A stretch of DNA of 64,000 bases from the NCBI GenBank assembly GCA_950022655.1, contig OX465580.1:99900797-99964796 (forward strand). Direction: 5' to 3'. The DNA comes from Alentia gelatinosa (taxonomy: Eukaryota > Annelida > Polychaeta > Phyllodocida > Polynoidae). Positions 1 to 12,344 of this stretch are shown piece by piece (the first letter of the stretch is position 1; each line of letters opens with the position of its first letter). A program made the position numbers and the translations under genes. The notes beneath the pieces are model-generated. The model worked only from the letters and a program-made list of their open reading frames with translations, had not been told where the DNA came from and did not search any database.

Positions 1-2398
1 AGTGTCCCTCGTCTTAACAAGGAGATATTTAGACAGGCAATTGTCAGTTTCTAACATTCTTTCATTAATTTACTATTGCCTCTAGGCATCCTATAAATTC
101 TTGCTTCCTAGACTCTCTTATAGAGTTGAGCGGTATGCACAGTACATCCCGTGCGAATTCTATAAATATTTCCCATTTCTAAAGGTGACATCCTAGAGGC
201 CAAATTAATGAGAGAGCTAGCAAAGGAGGCTGACATTTGTATGGCATTCTAGTAACAGAGCAGAATAAGAGATAAAAAAAGCTCTGTATATCCTGGAAGA
301 ACATATCAGCAGACTACCCTAGACTGTGGCAAATATTGCCATGATTACCATGGACACTTGGGAGGCACTTGAGAAAAACACGCAGACAGCTTGATATAGA
401 AGGCTGAGTCACCTAAATGGGCCAGCCTTAGCACTGTTAGGCATAATCGTTTCGTCGAGGGGAGTGCTTTGTGGCAATGGATCTAGCTAAAACGCAAAGC
501 TTTGAAAGTGTCAGGCAAAAAGGTCTGATGTGGAGTGGGAGCTGCTCTAGACAACGCCTATGAGCCACTTCCATGTACGACAGCTACAATCCGGTTATAG
601 TTATTTTTGGTTGCAGAGCGGTGTTAAATGGACGAAGATATATAGCAGATAGGAATGGCGAGATGGAATACATTCAGGGATTAGACACTAAAATGGTGGG
701 AAAATATGATTTATAAAGTGGAAGAAAGTGTATACTTACCCACAAACAGAATTAGAGGATATAGATGGGTGATGATCAGGAACAAAAGCGCTATAAATGA
801 ATCTGGGGAAGGATTTCGTATTTTTCTGTTAACATGAATGGGGATGGGCAATATTGAAATATGACCAGTTTGCTGGGTCCCTCACAACCTAATGCAACCT
901 GACACACAGGATCCGAAAGAACATGAATTCTGCTTGGAAAATAGGTAAATTGCAGGAAGGAAAAGTAAAAGGAAGTAATATGAGATCGCTGTTGTAACCA
1001 TTGGGGACAAGAAAAAAAGAACCAGGAAAGTGATGTTCGTTATTGGGAGATATTACATTTAAAGGTCAAATTACATTGGCCCATGAGTATTAGAATTGAT
1101 CTCAATGAGGTCATCCAAGCTCTCCCCTTCGTCCATCATACTTGATTGAACCACAGCATCAATACACTTAAAAACATAAGGCACTAACATGTTCTCCTCA
1201 CCTTATCAAAACCAAGCTTCATGATGTAGTATTCATCCTTTTTGACATACAGTGTCCACCTATTGTCCAAACTTTCTCCAACCTATTCCCGTCTTTCTAC
1301 ATGCTTGTAATTTCCATTTTCAATCTGTTTGTATTGCCTTACAGGCTATACATTTGCCTTTTCGTTCTGCCTCATAATTTTCTCACCATCTTTTTCTCTG
1401 CTCACACTTTTCGTCCTTTCCGGCTAAGTTATTCTGCCTTTCTTCTCTGTATGTGTGTTTGTAAATCTATACGAAATTGTTCTAACCATCGTTTACTTTC
1501 CAACATCCTGTAACATTTCCTATCCAGCCCCTATAGTTAGGTCCGTTTTACATATCTGTTCATCTAAATCATAGAGCACCCCCTCTCCACACGTTACTAC
1601 CATTCACCTTTTCGATCCCCTTCTTTCGTGTTTTCGTTCGCCCCCTTCTGATGGTTGTACGACACTCCTAGTTGTATAGTCCTAGCCATCAGGGTCACAG
1701 GCACCCAACTGGCGGCCCTATGACCACTAAAAAGGCTTCTATCCAGGGTGAACCAGAAACACCCTCTCATCAGGGCAGCCGGCGGCGTTTGTGTCGGCGC
1801 CGTTGATTGGCTGGTGAGGGGCACGATTCTGCGGACTATTTTTCTCGTTACATGCGGCCCTAGGACCCACAGGCAATCCGCCAGGGGGCAGCACGGCATT
1901 CTCTCATTATTAGCAGCCGAGGTATCTGTGTGGGCAAAAACAGTGTGGGGGGTCGGCACCTCAGCCAGGTCTCAGACAACAGGCCACCAATTAACGCAAG
2001 TACACACACACTCAGCCTGGGTGCACGCCGCCCACACAAACACTACGAGATCCCTCATCCCTCCCTCGTCAGCAGCCTCATGATCCTAGTGCAAAGATAA
2101 ACGTCCATCTGAAGTTCTCATCTCAACAGGTTATATTTATATTGTGATGCATATATACCAACACTCGATCCCTTTGTTGTCATATACATATATATACACA
2201 CATTCAATACACATACATATATAAACAATATAATCCCGGGGGACGATTCCCTTAATACAATGGTACCGGAAGTTATTCAACAGGTGCATCTGATATGCGT
2301 TATCTTAGTTCCATATAGAACACTCATACTGAATAATGATGCCTATAGTGTTTTTCACATAGTGAATTTTGTCACATAAAATTCCGTTTTTAGTAATA
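1..2398. other. Gene-less stretch, nothing recognised
   Basis: No protein family, RNA gene or repeat structure was recognised here. A GC-richer patch at about 1740-2080 has open frames on both strands (up to 120 codons). The translations have mixed composition and no motif, as expected for chance frames in GC-rich DNA. Confidence 0.5.
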
Positions 2399-2400
2399 GC

Positions 2401-2507
2401 CCCAAAGGCTGCCTGGAGGCATTCTTCGTCTCCTGCATGGGAATGCCTCAAGGCATTCATCGTCCCCTGCCTGGGAGTGCCTCAAGGTATTACTCGGACT
2501 GATAGGG
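2401..2507 (+). repeat. Remnant related to the piggyBac-like element at 54.0 kb
   Basis: This short stretch holds two to three degenerate units built on the palindromic word ATGCCTCAAGGCAT (for example GAATGCCTCAAGGCATTC). It ends in AGGG followed directly by TTAA at 2508-2511. The same words in tandem, and the same GGG-TTAA terminus, occur in the TTAA-flanked element at 54039-54401. No left terminus is visible, so this is probably a truncated or decayed relative. Confidence 0.4.
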
Positions 2508-2514
2508 TTAAAAA

Positions 2515-4870
2515 GAGTCTTATCATTATTATCAAGTATTTACAAATAAATGAAATATTGCGATGGATGAATCTCACCGGGTGGTATTTGTTACAAGTGC
2601 GTCGCTGTAAAGAAGGGGTCAGAGTGACAAATACTCCGAAACGCGTGTTTGATAAAAACGTGACAAACGGAAGGTCAGCAATGAAAGGTTAGATGTGGAG
2701 AGGTAAAAGTTGTCGCTGACGGCAGTGGCTCATGCAGTGTGAGCGGAGAACAGGTCACATTTCAAAGGCGTATGATCATGACAGTGCCTTCGAAAATTAT
2801 TCAGGCACTGGTTTGTCATGCTGAGATGCCTGCCAGCATTGGTGTTGTGACGGCAATGTCCCTTTCGGCCGGTGTGGGGGTAAGCACTAAATAAATATAT
2901 TTATATATACATATGTGTGTGTGTGGATATATATGTGTGTGTGTGTGTGTGTGTGTATACTTATTTTCATTAATAATTTGCATCGTTCACATAGGTGGGT
3001 TTTTCAGATTTTTATAAGGGGTCCATAAGAGGACATACAATATAGCATTTCAGTCAAGCAAAACAATTTAATGGGGGGGGGGGGGGGGGGTCACGTATTA
3101 GATGATAAAGTGAAATGAGATATATACTTGTCATTGGTTTAGTCATTCAGATCAATGGGGGGAAATGTATAAGTAATTCATAAACAAATCCTTGCTGTCA
3201 CAGTTCTGACCTTCCATCGGTAATATATTCCAAAAGCGTGTTCCATGTAACTAAGGGCAATTTATAGTAGAACAGAACTGCGCGTGTTTTTTTCGGATAA
3301 CCTGGTGTTTCTGCCATAGAGCTTAATCGAATCCGATGCAAATTCATTTTTAAACCTTATAACTCCTAATTGCTTTTGTATTATCTTAAATAGCGGCTCC
3401 AACCCACATTGAACATTCATTTCAGCTACAGAATACCTCCTTCCATCGATTTCTAGGGCTGTTCCTAACCTTCTTCAATGCAAAATTTTAATAACATTAA
3501 GGTCGGCATTTCTGAAGTTACCCATTAAAATTATGGTTCACTTTGAGTTTCCCAATTAGAATTTCATAGGTATCAATATCAAGTACAGACAAATGTGGTC
3601 GGGCCATGTGCATTCCTTCACCTCTCACCTCCCGTCCGTCCAGTTACCACTCCCTGCCGACCATCCCTTCATCTGCCAACCCCCTCACGTGCCTCCGTCC
3701 CTTAACGCGTGCCCCTTAGCGGCCTCAATACCCCTACGTTTCCAGTCCCCATTTCTCCCTTACTTCTCTCATCTCCATCCTAATTCCATTGGGTGGGGAA
3801 TATCTCATTTTCCATGGCAACATCGAGGCTCACGGGAGCGCCAATTAGCCGTCCAATCAGCACGCGGGCTGGACATAGACGCGCCGCGCACGCGCTGTGA
3901 TGTATTACTGGCTGCATTCGTCTTTACGGTGTGAGCAGCTCGCGCGGCCTCTCAATGAGCTGTTATGTACAGGAAGCGCCCACAGCAATAGCTCACCTCA
4001 CATCTACTGGTCATAGTTGTACCAAAACGATCTCCTTCCTACTGAGTTATTCACATTGAATATGACCGAAAATGTGATCATGTACATGCAGGCTCACACC
4101 TATTTTATTTTTATATAAAGATGCACATCGGATTTCGGACGCTCACCATTGTACTAATATAACTCCTGTTGGTAAACGACATTTTTTAAATTCACTAAGC
4201 CACTAGTATTGGCCGTAAACCACACCCATGTTTTACGGCTTTTCCAAACCCATTATCGAATGTCTGGGAATATAAATTACTATTTATGACCATGGGTAAG
4301 AAATACTTGTATAACAATCGACGTTATTGGACGGTCGGCTCACTAAACTACTCATAAATGATTGAATACTCTAAGTAATTGTTGAATATGATATATGTGA
4401 TATCACTGATTAGGCCACTTGTTTTACTGAACGACGGCATTGACTAAACATTGCACCGCTAGGCGCGCTGAACGGTAATGTAATACGTAACGTAAAACTC
4501 ACACAGATCCTTGTCCGGTATTTATTTAATATACAATCATTTGGCCTCAGTACTACTAGGAAACGCCCTTATTGGAATAAATTTCCGAAAAACCGAATAA
4601 TTCCGAATTCCCCAATATATCTAGGAAACCAAATCCAGAAAAAAACTCCCAACCGCAATTTTTCTTCAATTCTGACTTTCATTCCCGTGGGTTGAAGCAG
4701 AGATTAGGAAGTGCAAGTGTAACGAAAGATCTGCTAGGAGAGTGAATGACAGGATTTGATGTTCATGGACTGAGGGCTAGATCGTGGTTGAATGGAGATG
4801 AGATTGTAAGTAACTAAATGGCATTTTATTCGAATCCCGGTATATAATAACACTGAGATTCCATCTGTTC
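2515..4870. other. Gene-less stretch with a TG/TA microsatellite and a G run
   Basis: No gene was recognised. The stretch holds a mixed (TA)/(TG) microsatellite at about 2900-2957, a run of 18 G at 3073-3090, and the CpG-rich patch listed separately at 3640-3930. The remainder shows no structure that I can name. Confidence 0.5.
3640..3930. promoter_or_regulatory. CpG-rich, promoter-like patch
   Basis: A GC- and CpG-rich island in AT-rich surroundings. It carries two CCAAT boxes (3841-3845, and CCAATCAG at 3853-3860) followed about 30 bp later by GCGCACGCGC at 3886-3895, an NRF1-like palindrome. This combination is typical of animal housekeeping promoters. No start codon or first exon could be assigned on either side, so promoter function is inference. 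Confidence 0.3.
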
Positions 4871-4878
4871 CTTGATGC

Positions 4879-4933
4879 TTTGGTCGGCAATACTCACCTC
4901 GATCTTCGAACCCGGTGAGTATTTCCGACCAAA
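4879..4933. repeat. Hairpin with 20-bp arms
   Basis: Arms 4879-4898 (TTTGGTCGGCAATACTCACC) and 4914-4933 are reverse complements with one mismatch, separated by 15 bp. No second copy was noticed in the window. Confidence 0.75.
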
Positions 4934-4939
4934 ACATCT

Positions 4940-5960
4940 CTGAACAGATTTCATTTAGTCACACTAACTTTGTCTCTATATATACTAGAAGGTATCCCTA
5001 AAACACATACTAAATGTAAACCCACACTATATCATTGAGTGAATATCTTCATGTAATGTTGCTTGGTCAGCAAAAATATATATCTCTACTTTTGTCTCTT
5101 CCGTTGTTGTCTGCCTATAAAAGAAATGTCCTTGTCAAATGTCATTTGCATGTGTTTCTGTGTCTTTGATGGATGTAATAAAACCAAAATAGGGTACATG
5201 TACGCCTTATCTTGATTTTTTTTAAATAGAAGATATGTCACTGATTGTATACTGTCTCTTTCACTAATATTGATTTGTATCTCAGGTACTTTATGATTAA
5301 ATAGTCATCTTGCCTACGTCTTAGGCGTTATTGAAGTTTTTAATTAAAGTGACACATGCAATCCGGTATTTCGTTTTTGACGTTATCTCGTAAACACGAT
5401 CTAGTTTTTAGGAAGTTATTTTACGTTAGCGCGACGTATTAAATTCACAGTGGGTGCATTACTGCAGCCCTAGCAGCGGCATATAATAGCAGGTGACATT
5501 TAACGAATGTCTCATTCGCTATTTATTACAGAATCACGAAATGGGGTATGAAATAGACAAACACTGTCCTCCTGAAATGAATGATAATAGGTTGCTACCT
5601 TATACCAGTGTTTTTTTATAACACACCTGAGATTGATTACTTTTTGGGGTAGAGGGTGGTAGCATTTCAGGTTTCAGGTCAACCCCAGTCTTCCTGTTTG
5701 AGCTGTCTGTTGAGCATATGCACAATCCATTAATTACGTGTTTAGCCAACTCAGCACATTTTGCGTTGGATCAGCAGTCTCTGCATATAAGGACAAAGAA
5801 AAACGGCATCTAGCTCTTTTCCCTAAACCCATTTCATGTTTCACTGATTATTCCTAGTAATCGACCGCCTTCCAATGTATTTTCCCTCTGTTATTACTCT
5901 GTTTGGACATCGATGCTACTCAGAGAAGTAATATCTTAGGTTTCTTGCGGGATTGCTCTC
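4940..5960. other. Gene-less AT-rich stretch
   Basis: I see no gene, RNA or repeat structure here. The only open frames are short and without motifs. Confidence 0.5.
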
Positions 5961-5963
5961 TAT

Positions 5964-6159
5964 AGGCCCGTGTCCATTGGCCGAGGTAAACGGTGTCGAT
6001 TTTTTGTGTACTCCTAATAGCCCATTTCCATTGGCAATCACCAATATACAGTCAGGAACCACCGATGGACCTTTAGCACTACTGACGCAAAATGTAGATA
6101 GGCTATTAGAATAACACAAAAACTCCACACCGTTTTTGTCAGCCAATAGAAAGGGGCCT
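5964..6159 (+). repeat. Short inverted-repeat element, copy 1
   Basis: The two ends are imperfect inverted repeats: left AGGCCCGTGTCCATTGGCC at 5964, and on the right the complement of AGGCCCCTTTCTATTGGCT ending near 6159. Inner arms also match, with GTGT(A)CTCCTAATAG near 6007 facing CTATTAGAATAACAC near 6105. A diverged copy in the same orientation lies at 53239-53382. It has the layout of a non-autonomous DNA transposon; the superfamily is not determined. A 112-codon minus-strand frame (5916-6254) lies across it and is probably not coding. Confidence 0.55.
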
Positions 6160-6169
6160 TGTGTATAAC

Positions 6170-8100
6170 AAGTGGACAACTCTACGTTGTCTAGCTTGTC
6201 TTTTTCGAGATTCACATGAAATAATCTCACAGTGTTACACATAATACTGTTCAATGCAGTTGCTCACTACCTGGTTTTATTCTATACTGTCTTGCTTCCT
6301 GCATATTCTCAATTTGAAGTATTTCAAGTGCCCAGCATGACAAACGGCTTTCAATTATTCTAAAGGACTTCTGAATCGGAATTCGTATAGAAAATGCGTA
6401 TTCGTTATTTTTGAGTCTGACAGCAGACTTAACCTGCCACTGTCTCAGCCCGCTTCTGTACTATTACACATACAAACAAGTCGACACCCCTCCGGTCACC
6501 GAGTCACTCTTTGAAATCCTGCTCACATAAACTTCTCATCGTCGGGCGCCGTGGTCACTGAGCTCAGTGCTCTCACCCAGGCCTCACGTCTAGTTTCTCA
6601 CGTAAAGTGTTCCCACGTTCACCTTTCCCTGACCCGCTGTCGCCGTCCGCTCAAATGAACTGCTCGCCGAGCTGCTCACAGCAACGGGGACGTGGGCAGC
6701 CGGAGGTATCCGGATACAGGCCTCTGATTGGCTACAGGAGTGTCGGATATCCCCATCAAGCGGTTAGCGATGGGAACGAGCTAAAACCAGCGAGGCAACG
6801 AGATTAATGCACTCAGAGCGGGGCTTCTTCACAGCCCCATTAACCAGAAACCAAATCCTATCAGTGTTAGATCCGAGGCCCAGGATCGTCAGGCCCGCTG
6901 CTGGCTTTCTTCGAGCAGCTCGCGCCGCACATGTGTCCCTCCTTTTTACATTTCATCCCAGATGGGATTAGACTTGGGAGCACGCGGCAAGATTCGCTCC
7001 CCTTCACTTCCCACCACCTTCCCACCACCTTCCCATGTCCCTATCACCTCCGCCATCCCCCTTCTCTTCTTCTCCAGATTCCATCCTCCTCCGCCACTCT
7101 CTTTCCCTGCCACTCTTCCTCCCCTTCATCTCGACCAGGGACCCCCATCATGATAATCAACAACTCTACTTATTCGCCAACGCAGCACCATCCACCACCA
7201 ACAACGACATTATTTCTGCCATCTCAGCGCACAATGCTATCGTCAAGGAGGGACGCCCAGGGGACAGAATTTACTGCCTTCACTGATAGAGCGTATTTTT
7301 TTTGTTGGGGAGAGGGAGGGTTAGACGCACATAACACTCTCCATGATCAATAATAATCGCTGAGAATGATTAGGCGTGAAAGACTATAAAACACGACATA
7401 TGACGACGGTAAAACATAACTTCTCAACAAAGTTTCCCCGCGTGTTGATGGATGGAATGGAATGTCCAGGGGGCTGGACATTAAAGACTGGTTTAGCTTT
7501 TGAGTACATGGTTTAACCGCCTCTTACTAATCAATGTTCAAAAACATCAAATATCCTTGGGTACATCTCAAGTCAACAGATTTTCAGACATATTCAAAGA
7601 TAGAGGAACATATCGCTGTCAGAGGAGCTCAAATACATCATATATTCACGAATCGTCTGATAGACCTTTTCAAAATTATACAATAGTGTAACCGCGCACC
7701 GTAATAACGATGCGGCAATACTATCTCTCTACTCTGTTTGCCATATCCCTATTCTAAGGGACAGGCTGAAGCGATACCGACGGCAGATGAGGGGACCTTT
7801 AATACGAATACTTCTAACGGGACTGTAAAGTTTAAAAAAAATATGAAGCAGGGTTTGAATTACTTTAACTGCGATACGACAAGTATCAAAAGGGGACTCT
7901 TTCCAGGGACTCTTTCCAGAAAGTAGTCCATTTCTAGGCAAAACTGAAATGGAGGTCAATATATTCTCCACGACTCATTTACCCATAAAGTGTGCTGCTG
8001 CTCAGGCCAAATTACTTCTTAACTAGGATACCCTTTGTTAGGAGGTTTGCAATATCTATAATATAGGAACCCACCTCAGGCTTCATAGTTCCAGGAGCTT
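6170..8100. other. Gene-less stretch with a GC-rich patch and pyrimidine-rich tract
   Basis: The part at 6490-6950 is GC- and CpG-rich, with an inverted CCAAT box (GATTGGCT) at about 6726. The part at 6985-7145 is a pyrimidine-rich tract (C/T on the plus strand) that includes a doubled CCCACCACCTT. This tract explains the overlapping open frames seen there. No gene was recognised. Confidence 0.45.
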
Positions 8101-8109
8101 CCACCAGAG

Positions 8110-8310
8110 TAAAATACAGGGGGCCGGTGCGGGAGTGGCGTCGGTGGTGGAGGAGGCGTTGGCGCATGCGCCTCTCCCCTATATCTCTAGTAATAAACGT
8201 CGTGTCGAGCGTGGGACGCGCCTCCTTCCGCCGTCCAATGAGGCGTGCTCTCAGGCTGATGAGACAACAGATGGGGCCAGCTTGGCGCGCGGGAATATGT
8301 GTTAATTCTC
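8110..8310. promoter_or_regulatory. CpG-rich, promoter-like patch
   Basis: This CpG-rich island contains GCGCATGCGC at 8162-8171, a perfect NRF1-type palindrome, and a CCAAT box at 8235-8239. It stands out from the AT-rich flanks. No linked exon could be assigned, so it is a candidate promoter only. Confidence 0.3.
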
Positions 8311-8319
8311 GTCTGCTCC

Positions 8320-9300
8320 GTCCAGGCGACTATCCCCCCCTGCAATAAAGCTTAGTGGAGCGTGTGCGATGTTTTGCGCCTTCGAACGCGTGTTAAACTT
8401 GGATAGTCGAGCTTGGCACAAACCCGGCCTTGCAAACAGCATGACGCTAAGGTTCCTAAATCTGTTCATAGAAATTCACCTCACTGAGTCTCAGATAAAA
8501 TTCCTTGAAATTATTCTATGAATTTTAACATGTGTGGTCGTTTATTGAGTTCCGATTTAGAAATCTGCCAGACTGGTTTCTGCCAGTGACAAATAGCACA
8601 TATCTATGCGCTGTGGGCAAAGAAAAAGGCCATCTGCACCATTGGTGTCATAACATCGTGTGCGCGTGTGTTGAATATACCAAGTTGTAGTCCTGTCCAA
8701 TGAGAGGAGTCTAGGTTTCTCTGCTAGGCGCGAGGGTGGCATGCAACCAGACGGATAGTTCTCTGCTGGCTGTAGGATTGTAGAAGGGAGGGGTGTGTAG
8801 ACAGCTAAGCCAGCAGGCAGGCTGAGTAACATACTATACAGGTAAATATGCCGACAGAAGTGCCGCCTCGGATGCCAACCAACCACGGTGGGCGGGTCGG
8901 CAGAAGAGCAGGCGCGAAATTAGGTGTGAAGGAGCAGTCATGGTTTAAGAAAGCAGAAAAGAGGAGTTTTACGCCCCATCTATACAGACGACTGGGCGGA
9001 GGGTAGGCTGGAAGGCCTGAGAGAGGTTTGTCAGGGACATGCTACGTTGCATTTCCTAGCTTATATCTTTTTAAAGTTCTATTTTGTAATGTTATGTAAA
9101 ACATGTTTTAAATATTTCGGTATTTCTCTTGATTAAGCAATGAATGAAAGACAAATGCACGATTAGCAGTTCCCCGCCTCTGAGGTCTTCAGTGGCTCCT
9201 CTTGATATATTACATACAATTTCGGATGAACAATTAATTACCGTAGGCTCCTAAATTGTATTGATAGAGTTCAGGAAGAGTGATTGATATATACATGTTA
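8320..9300. other. Gene-less stretch, nothing recognised
   Basis: Open frames are short and without motifs. The sequence at 8690-9010 is slightly GC-richer than its flanks. No RNA gene or repeat was recognised. Confidence 0.5.
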
Positions 9301-9605
9301 TTAATACATAGCGTCCATAGAAACTACATAGGCAGCGTGTATCAACATACCCGGAGCATACCAATATGTCATACGTTCCAGGTTGCAAAAGCAGGCGCAT
9401 ACGGAAAAATAGGGCGTACGAAAAAATAGTGCGTATAAATGTACTAATATCGGTATACCACTTGTCATTAAAAGTTGGATTACAAAAACAATATAGACTG
9501 GTTTCAGATCAAATCGGTCGTATGCTCTGCAATATCTTCGCATGCGCTCGGATATTACTTCGTGTCAACTCCTCGGAACATATGGCCGCTTGTATCTGAA
9601 ACCAG
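9301..9605 (-). repeat. Dispersed repeat with palindromic end, copy 1
   Basis: This is an inverted-orientation copy of the repeat at 26337-26649. The end at 9498-9605 is an imperfect palindrome bounded by CTGGTTTCAGAT and ATCTGAAACCAG. The other end (TAATACATAGCGTCCATAG near 9302) matches the complement of the far end of copy 2. The two copies explain the similar predicted peptides on opposite strands at the two loci; these are not conserved genes. It may be a foldback or MITE-like element of unknown superfamily. Confidence 0.6.
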
Positions 9606-9609
9606 TCAA

Positions 9610-11450
9610 TATGGTGTCTATGCAATACCGGTCTGTGCGCGAATGTCTCGCATTTACTGGGCGGCTGTACGGATTTCTAACTTACGTTTTCTAACTTAAA
9701 AAGATAAACAATTAACTCCCTAACTTCCAAATCACCACGAATGCCAACAGGAAATAACAAAAAGAGTTTGGCAAATGAGCCAATGACAGGGCTTCTAAAG
9801 CCCGGTATTTCATCCCTTAGTCTTCCACCATCCTCTTATCACTAGCGATGTTATACCTCCCAGCAATGTGTGCACACCATAGGAATTTGTTTGCACTTGA
9901 GCGTTTATATGAAGTCAGTGATGATCTATTATAGGACCTGCCTAGGTCATATCCAGTTGGGCTGGAATCTGTTAGAGGAGGTGCCTATACACGAATAATT
10001 GCTCTGGTAGCTGCAGATGGGAGGGGCACTAAATTGTATATTGTTATCAGAATTATGTATGGCATTCTGTTCCCTTGGTTATGCGACGAGGTATGATATA
10101 CTAATGATCAATCCCTATAAATCAATGCCTCGTGTTCTATCAAGCAATAGGATAAAAGACGAAGTATATAAAACCTGATATTTTATTGTAGTAACTCTTA
10201 TTATCCTCAACAGGGAATAGGTTACAGCGTCATTTGGACAGACAAACTCTTTTTTCATTCATCACTTTTGTTCAAGGAGAAGCGGTGGTGCATAGTGGGA
10301 AGGCCATTGTATCCATCAGATGGCATGCTGTCATTTTCACACTGTTCGATAGCTGTCACGGTGCCACCCCAACATAGTTCTCAATTTCACAATTAGCTTC
10401 AATTGACAAGCAGGATTGTATCACCAACAAATGAGACCTGAACAGAGGTGTAACATACCATCACATATACGGTATGATAATCAATATATTTTCAGCTGAA
10501 AATATTATTTAGCCGTATTATCGCAGTCATAACTCATACTTGAAGCCCTATACGTACTTTACATTGCAAAGAAGCCTTTCAAATCTATCTGATTATCAAT
10601 GGTTATTGATTATGGGTCAGTCAAAATCATTATATATTGAGTACCTCTGTTCTGAGCTGAAGTATCATGTACCCTTCTTTATTCTGAAATCAAAATCCAA
10701 TGGAACACTGCTCCAGATTTAGGGTTTACAAGCTTTGGACATGTTGTTTGTGTACATATTGGCTTTGTTTGTGAGCCATTTCGTGCCACGCTGTGTACAT
10801 CAATTTTTAGCGAATATGCATGTTGACGCCAGTTGATGCCAGCAAAATGGCTGTAATTGCAGCCAGGCATAAACACATGCATGTGACCCCCTATATCCCC
10901 GTATATCACCTACAATTACCACTGCCACCAATTCACCCCCTTCCACACCCGTCACCACCCCTCATGCAGTTGAAGGAACTATTCCGAGGAGCACGGGTAT
11001 CCCTTAAGTGGGGCATCATAACATTGCATCATACTCCAAATGCATTCTTTTTTATATCTTTATCTTTCATTAAAAATTGAAATTCTTATTTCCGAGTTTA
11101 CATTCCTACATTCTTGATAGCCGATCTATAAATGGTTTTGACAAGGTGCTTTACATTTACACTCTTCCCTCCCGAACCCAATATTGGTATCTTTTTAACT
11201 TAGCATGACATATATTTCTCAACCTGACGAACTGGGAACCCCTCAAAGGCGTATAAGTCTTTTACAAATGCGTTCTGCGTCAGGGTAAGTCCTCATCTTA
11301 ACCGTGTTCAAAATGGATCCTTTTGATGTCTTTCTGAAATGACACCTTTCTATCATGTATTTTTACGAAGGCTCCTATTCGATCATGAAGGAGACCAAAC
11401 AACACTGCTTACAACAGCTGCTCAGCTGTGGTGAAGATTCCATATCAAAC
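9610..11450. other. Gene-less stretch left of the DIRS-order element
   Basis: This stretch is AT-rich with no recognised gene. A pyrimidine-rich tract lies at about 10890-10980. The last bases (ending ...AAACGG at 11452) are the left insertion flank of the retrotransposon. Confidence 0.5.
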
Positions 11451-11452
11451 GG

Positions 11453-11760
11453 CATTACCCCAGATCCCCAATGAAACAGAGTGAAGGCCGTAGTGGGCTT
11501 ATAAAATTTTATTTAATTTTATGAGTCTTATTGATATGAATAAGAGAAATACATGAGTATCAATGATAAGACAAATATAGAAATTGACATAGATATGTGT
11601 TTGTCAATTGTGATAAGATTTGTGACAATATGACAAATATTGAAATTGACATAGATATGTATTTGTCAATTTGTGATAATATTTGATATAAGATAAATGA
11701 CGATTATGTGATATTACATAGTTAAACATAACATGTAATAATAAAATAATAGAAATAGCC
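11453..11760 (-). repeat. B2 split direct repeat (3' end of the element)
   Basis: This 308-bp terminal repeat matches 11989-12296 at every position I compared. It is AT-rich and contains two copies, 62 bp apart (from 11581 and 11643), of a hairpin with arms AATTGACA and TGTCAATT. It starts with CATTACCCC next to the left genomic flank. Confidence 0.92.
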
Positions 11761-11804
11761 CTACGAGTGTAAGGAGTAGGAGAGAAAAGGAGTGGGTGGG
11801 TGGG

Positions 11805-11988
11805 TAGAAAAAATAGGTGTTGAGCGAAGGAGACCAGTGAAGCGAATGAGACAGAGGACAGTGTCGCACTCGCGCACTTTGATGTTTAGTGCGGCCGAGA
11901 GCGGAGAGGTGGCGCAGGGGTGCGCGAGTGTAGAGTAGTTTCACCAGGGGGGGCAATGACCACCCCTGACCAAAGGCCATGGGCAACC
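11805..11988 (-). repeat. A2 split direct repeat
   Basis: This 184-bp repeat matches 16709-16892. It is separated from B2 by 44 bp of unique G/A-rich sequence (11761-11804). Because ORF1 is open into A1, this copy also yields a false open frame (12007-11714, minus) whose translation repeats the upstream extension of ORF1. Confidence 0.92.
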
Positions 11989-12296
11989 CATTACCCCAGA
12001 TCCCCAATGAAACAGAGTGAAGGCCGTAGTGGGCTTATAAAATTTTATTTAATTTTATGAGTCTTATTGATATGAATAAGAGAAATACATGAGTATCAAT
12101 GATAAGACAAATATAGAAATTGACATAGATATGTGTTTGTCAATTGTGATAAGATTTGTGACAATATGACAAATATTGAAATTGACATAGATATGTATTT
12201 GTCAATTTGTGATAATATTTGATATAAGATAAATGACGATTATGTGATATTACATAGTTAAACATAACATGTAATAATAAAATAATAGAAATAGCC
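11989..12296 (-). repeat. B1 split direct repeat
   Basis: This 308-bp repeat matches 11453-11760 and lies 48 bp downstream of the recombinase stop. Its junction with A2 (11988/11989) joins the two element ends as they would meet in a circular intermediate. It is the sequence expected to be used when the circle integrates. Confidence 0.92.
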
Positions 12297-12344
12297 AAGA
12301 AGCCAATAGTTAAGGGAAGAGGAGGGTGGGAAAGTTTTTTATAG

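Noticed and set aside
4825..4845. TTCGAATCCCGG as a possible tRNA T-arm
   Set aside because: No matching acceptor, D or anticodon arms upstream.
9301..9543. Similar peptides predicted at 9301-9543 (minus) and 26399-26650 (plus)
   Set aside because: The similarity comes from the two loci being inverted copies of one non-coding repeat.
11714..12007. 97-codon minus-strand frame
   Set aside because: It is the A2 copy of the leader region also open upstream of ORF1, then runs into non-coding B2 sequence.
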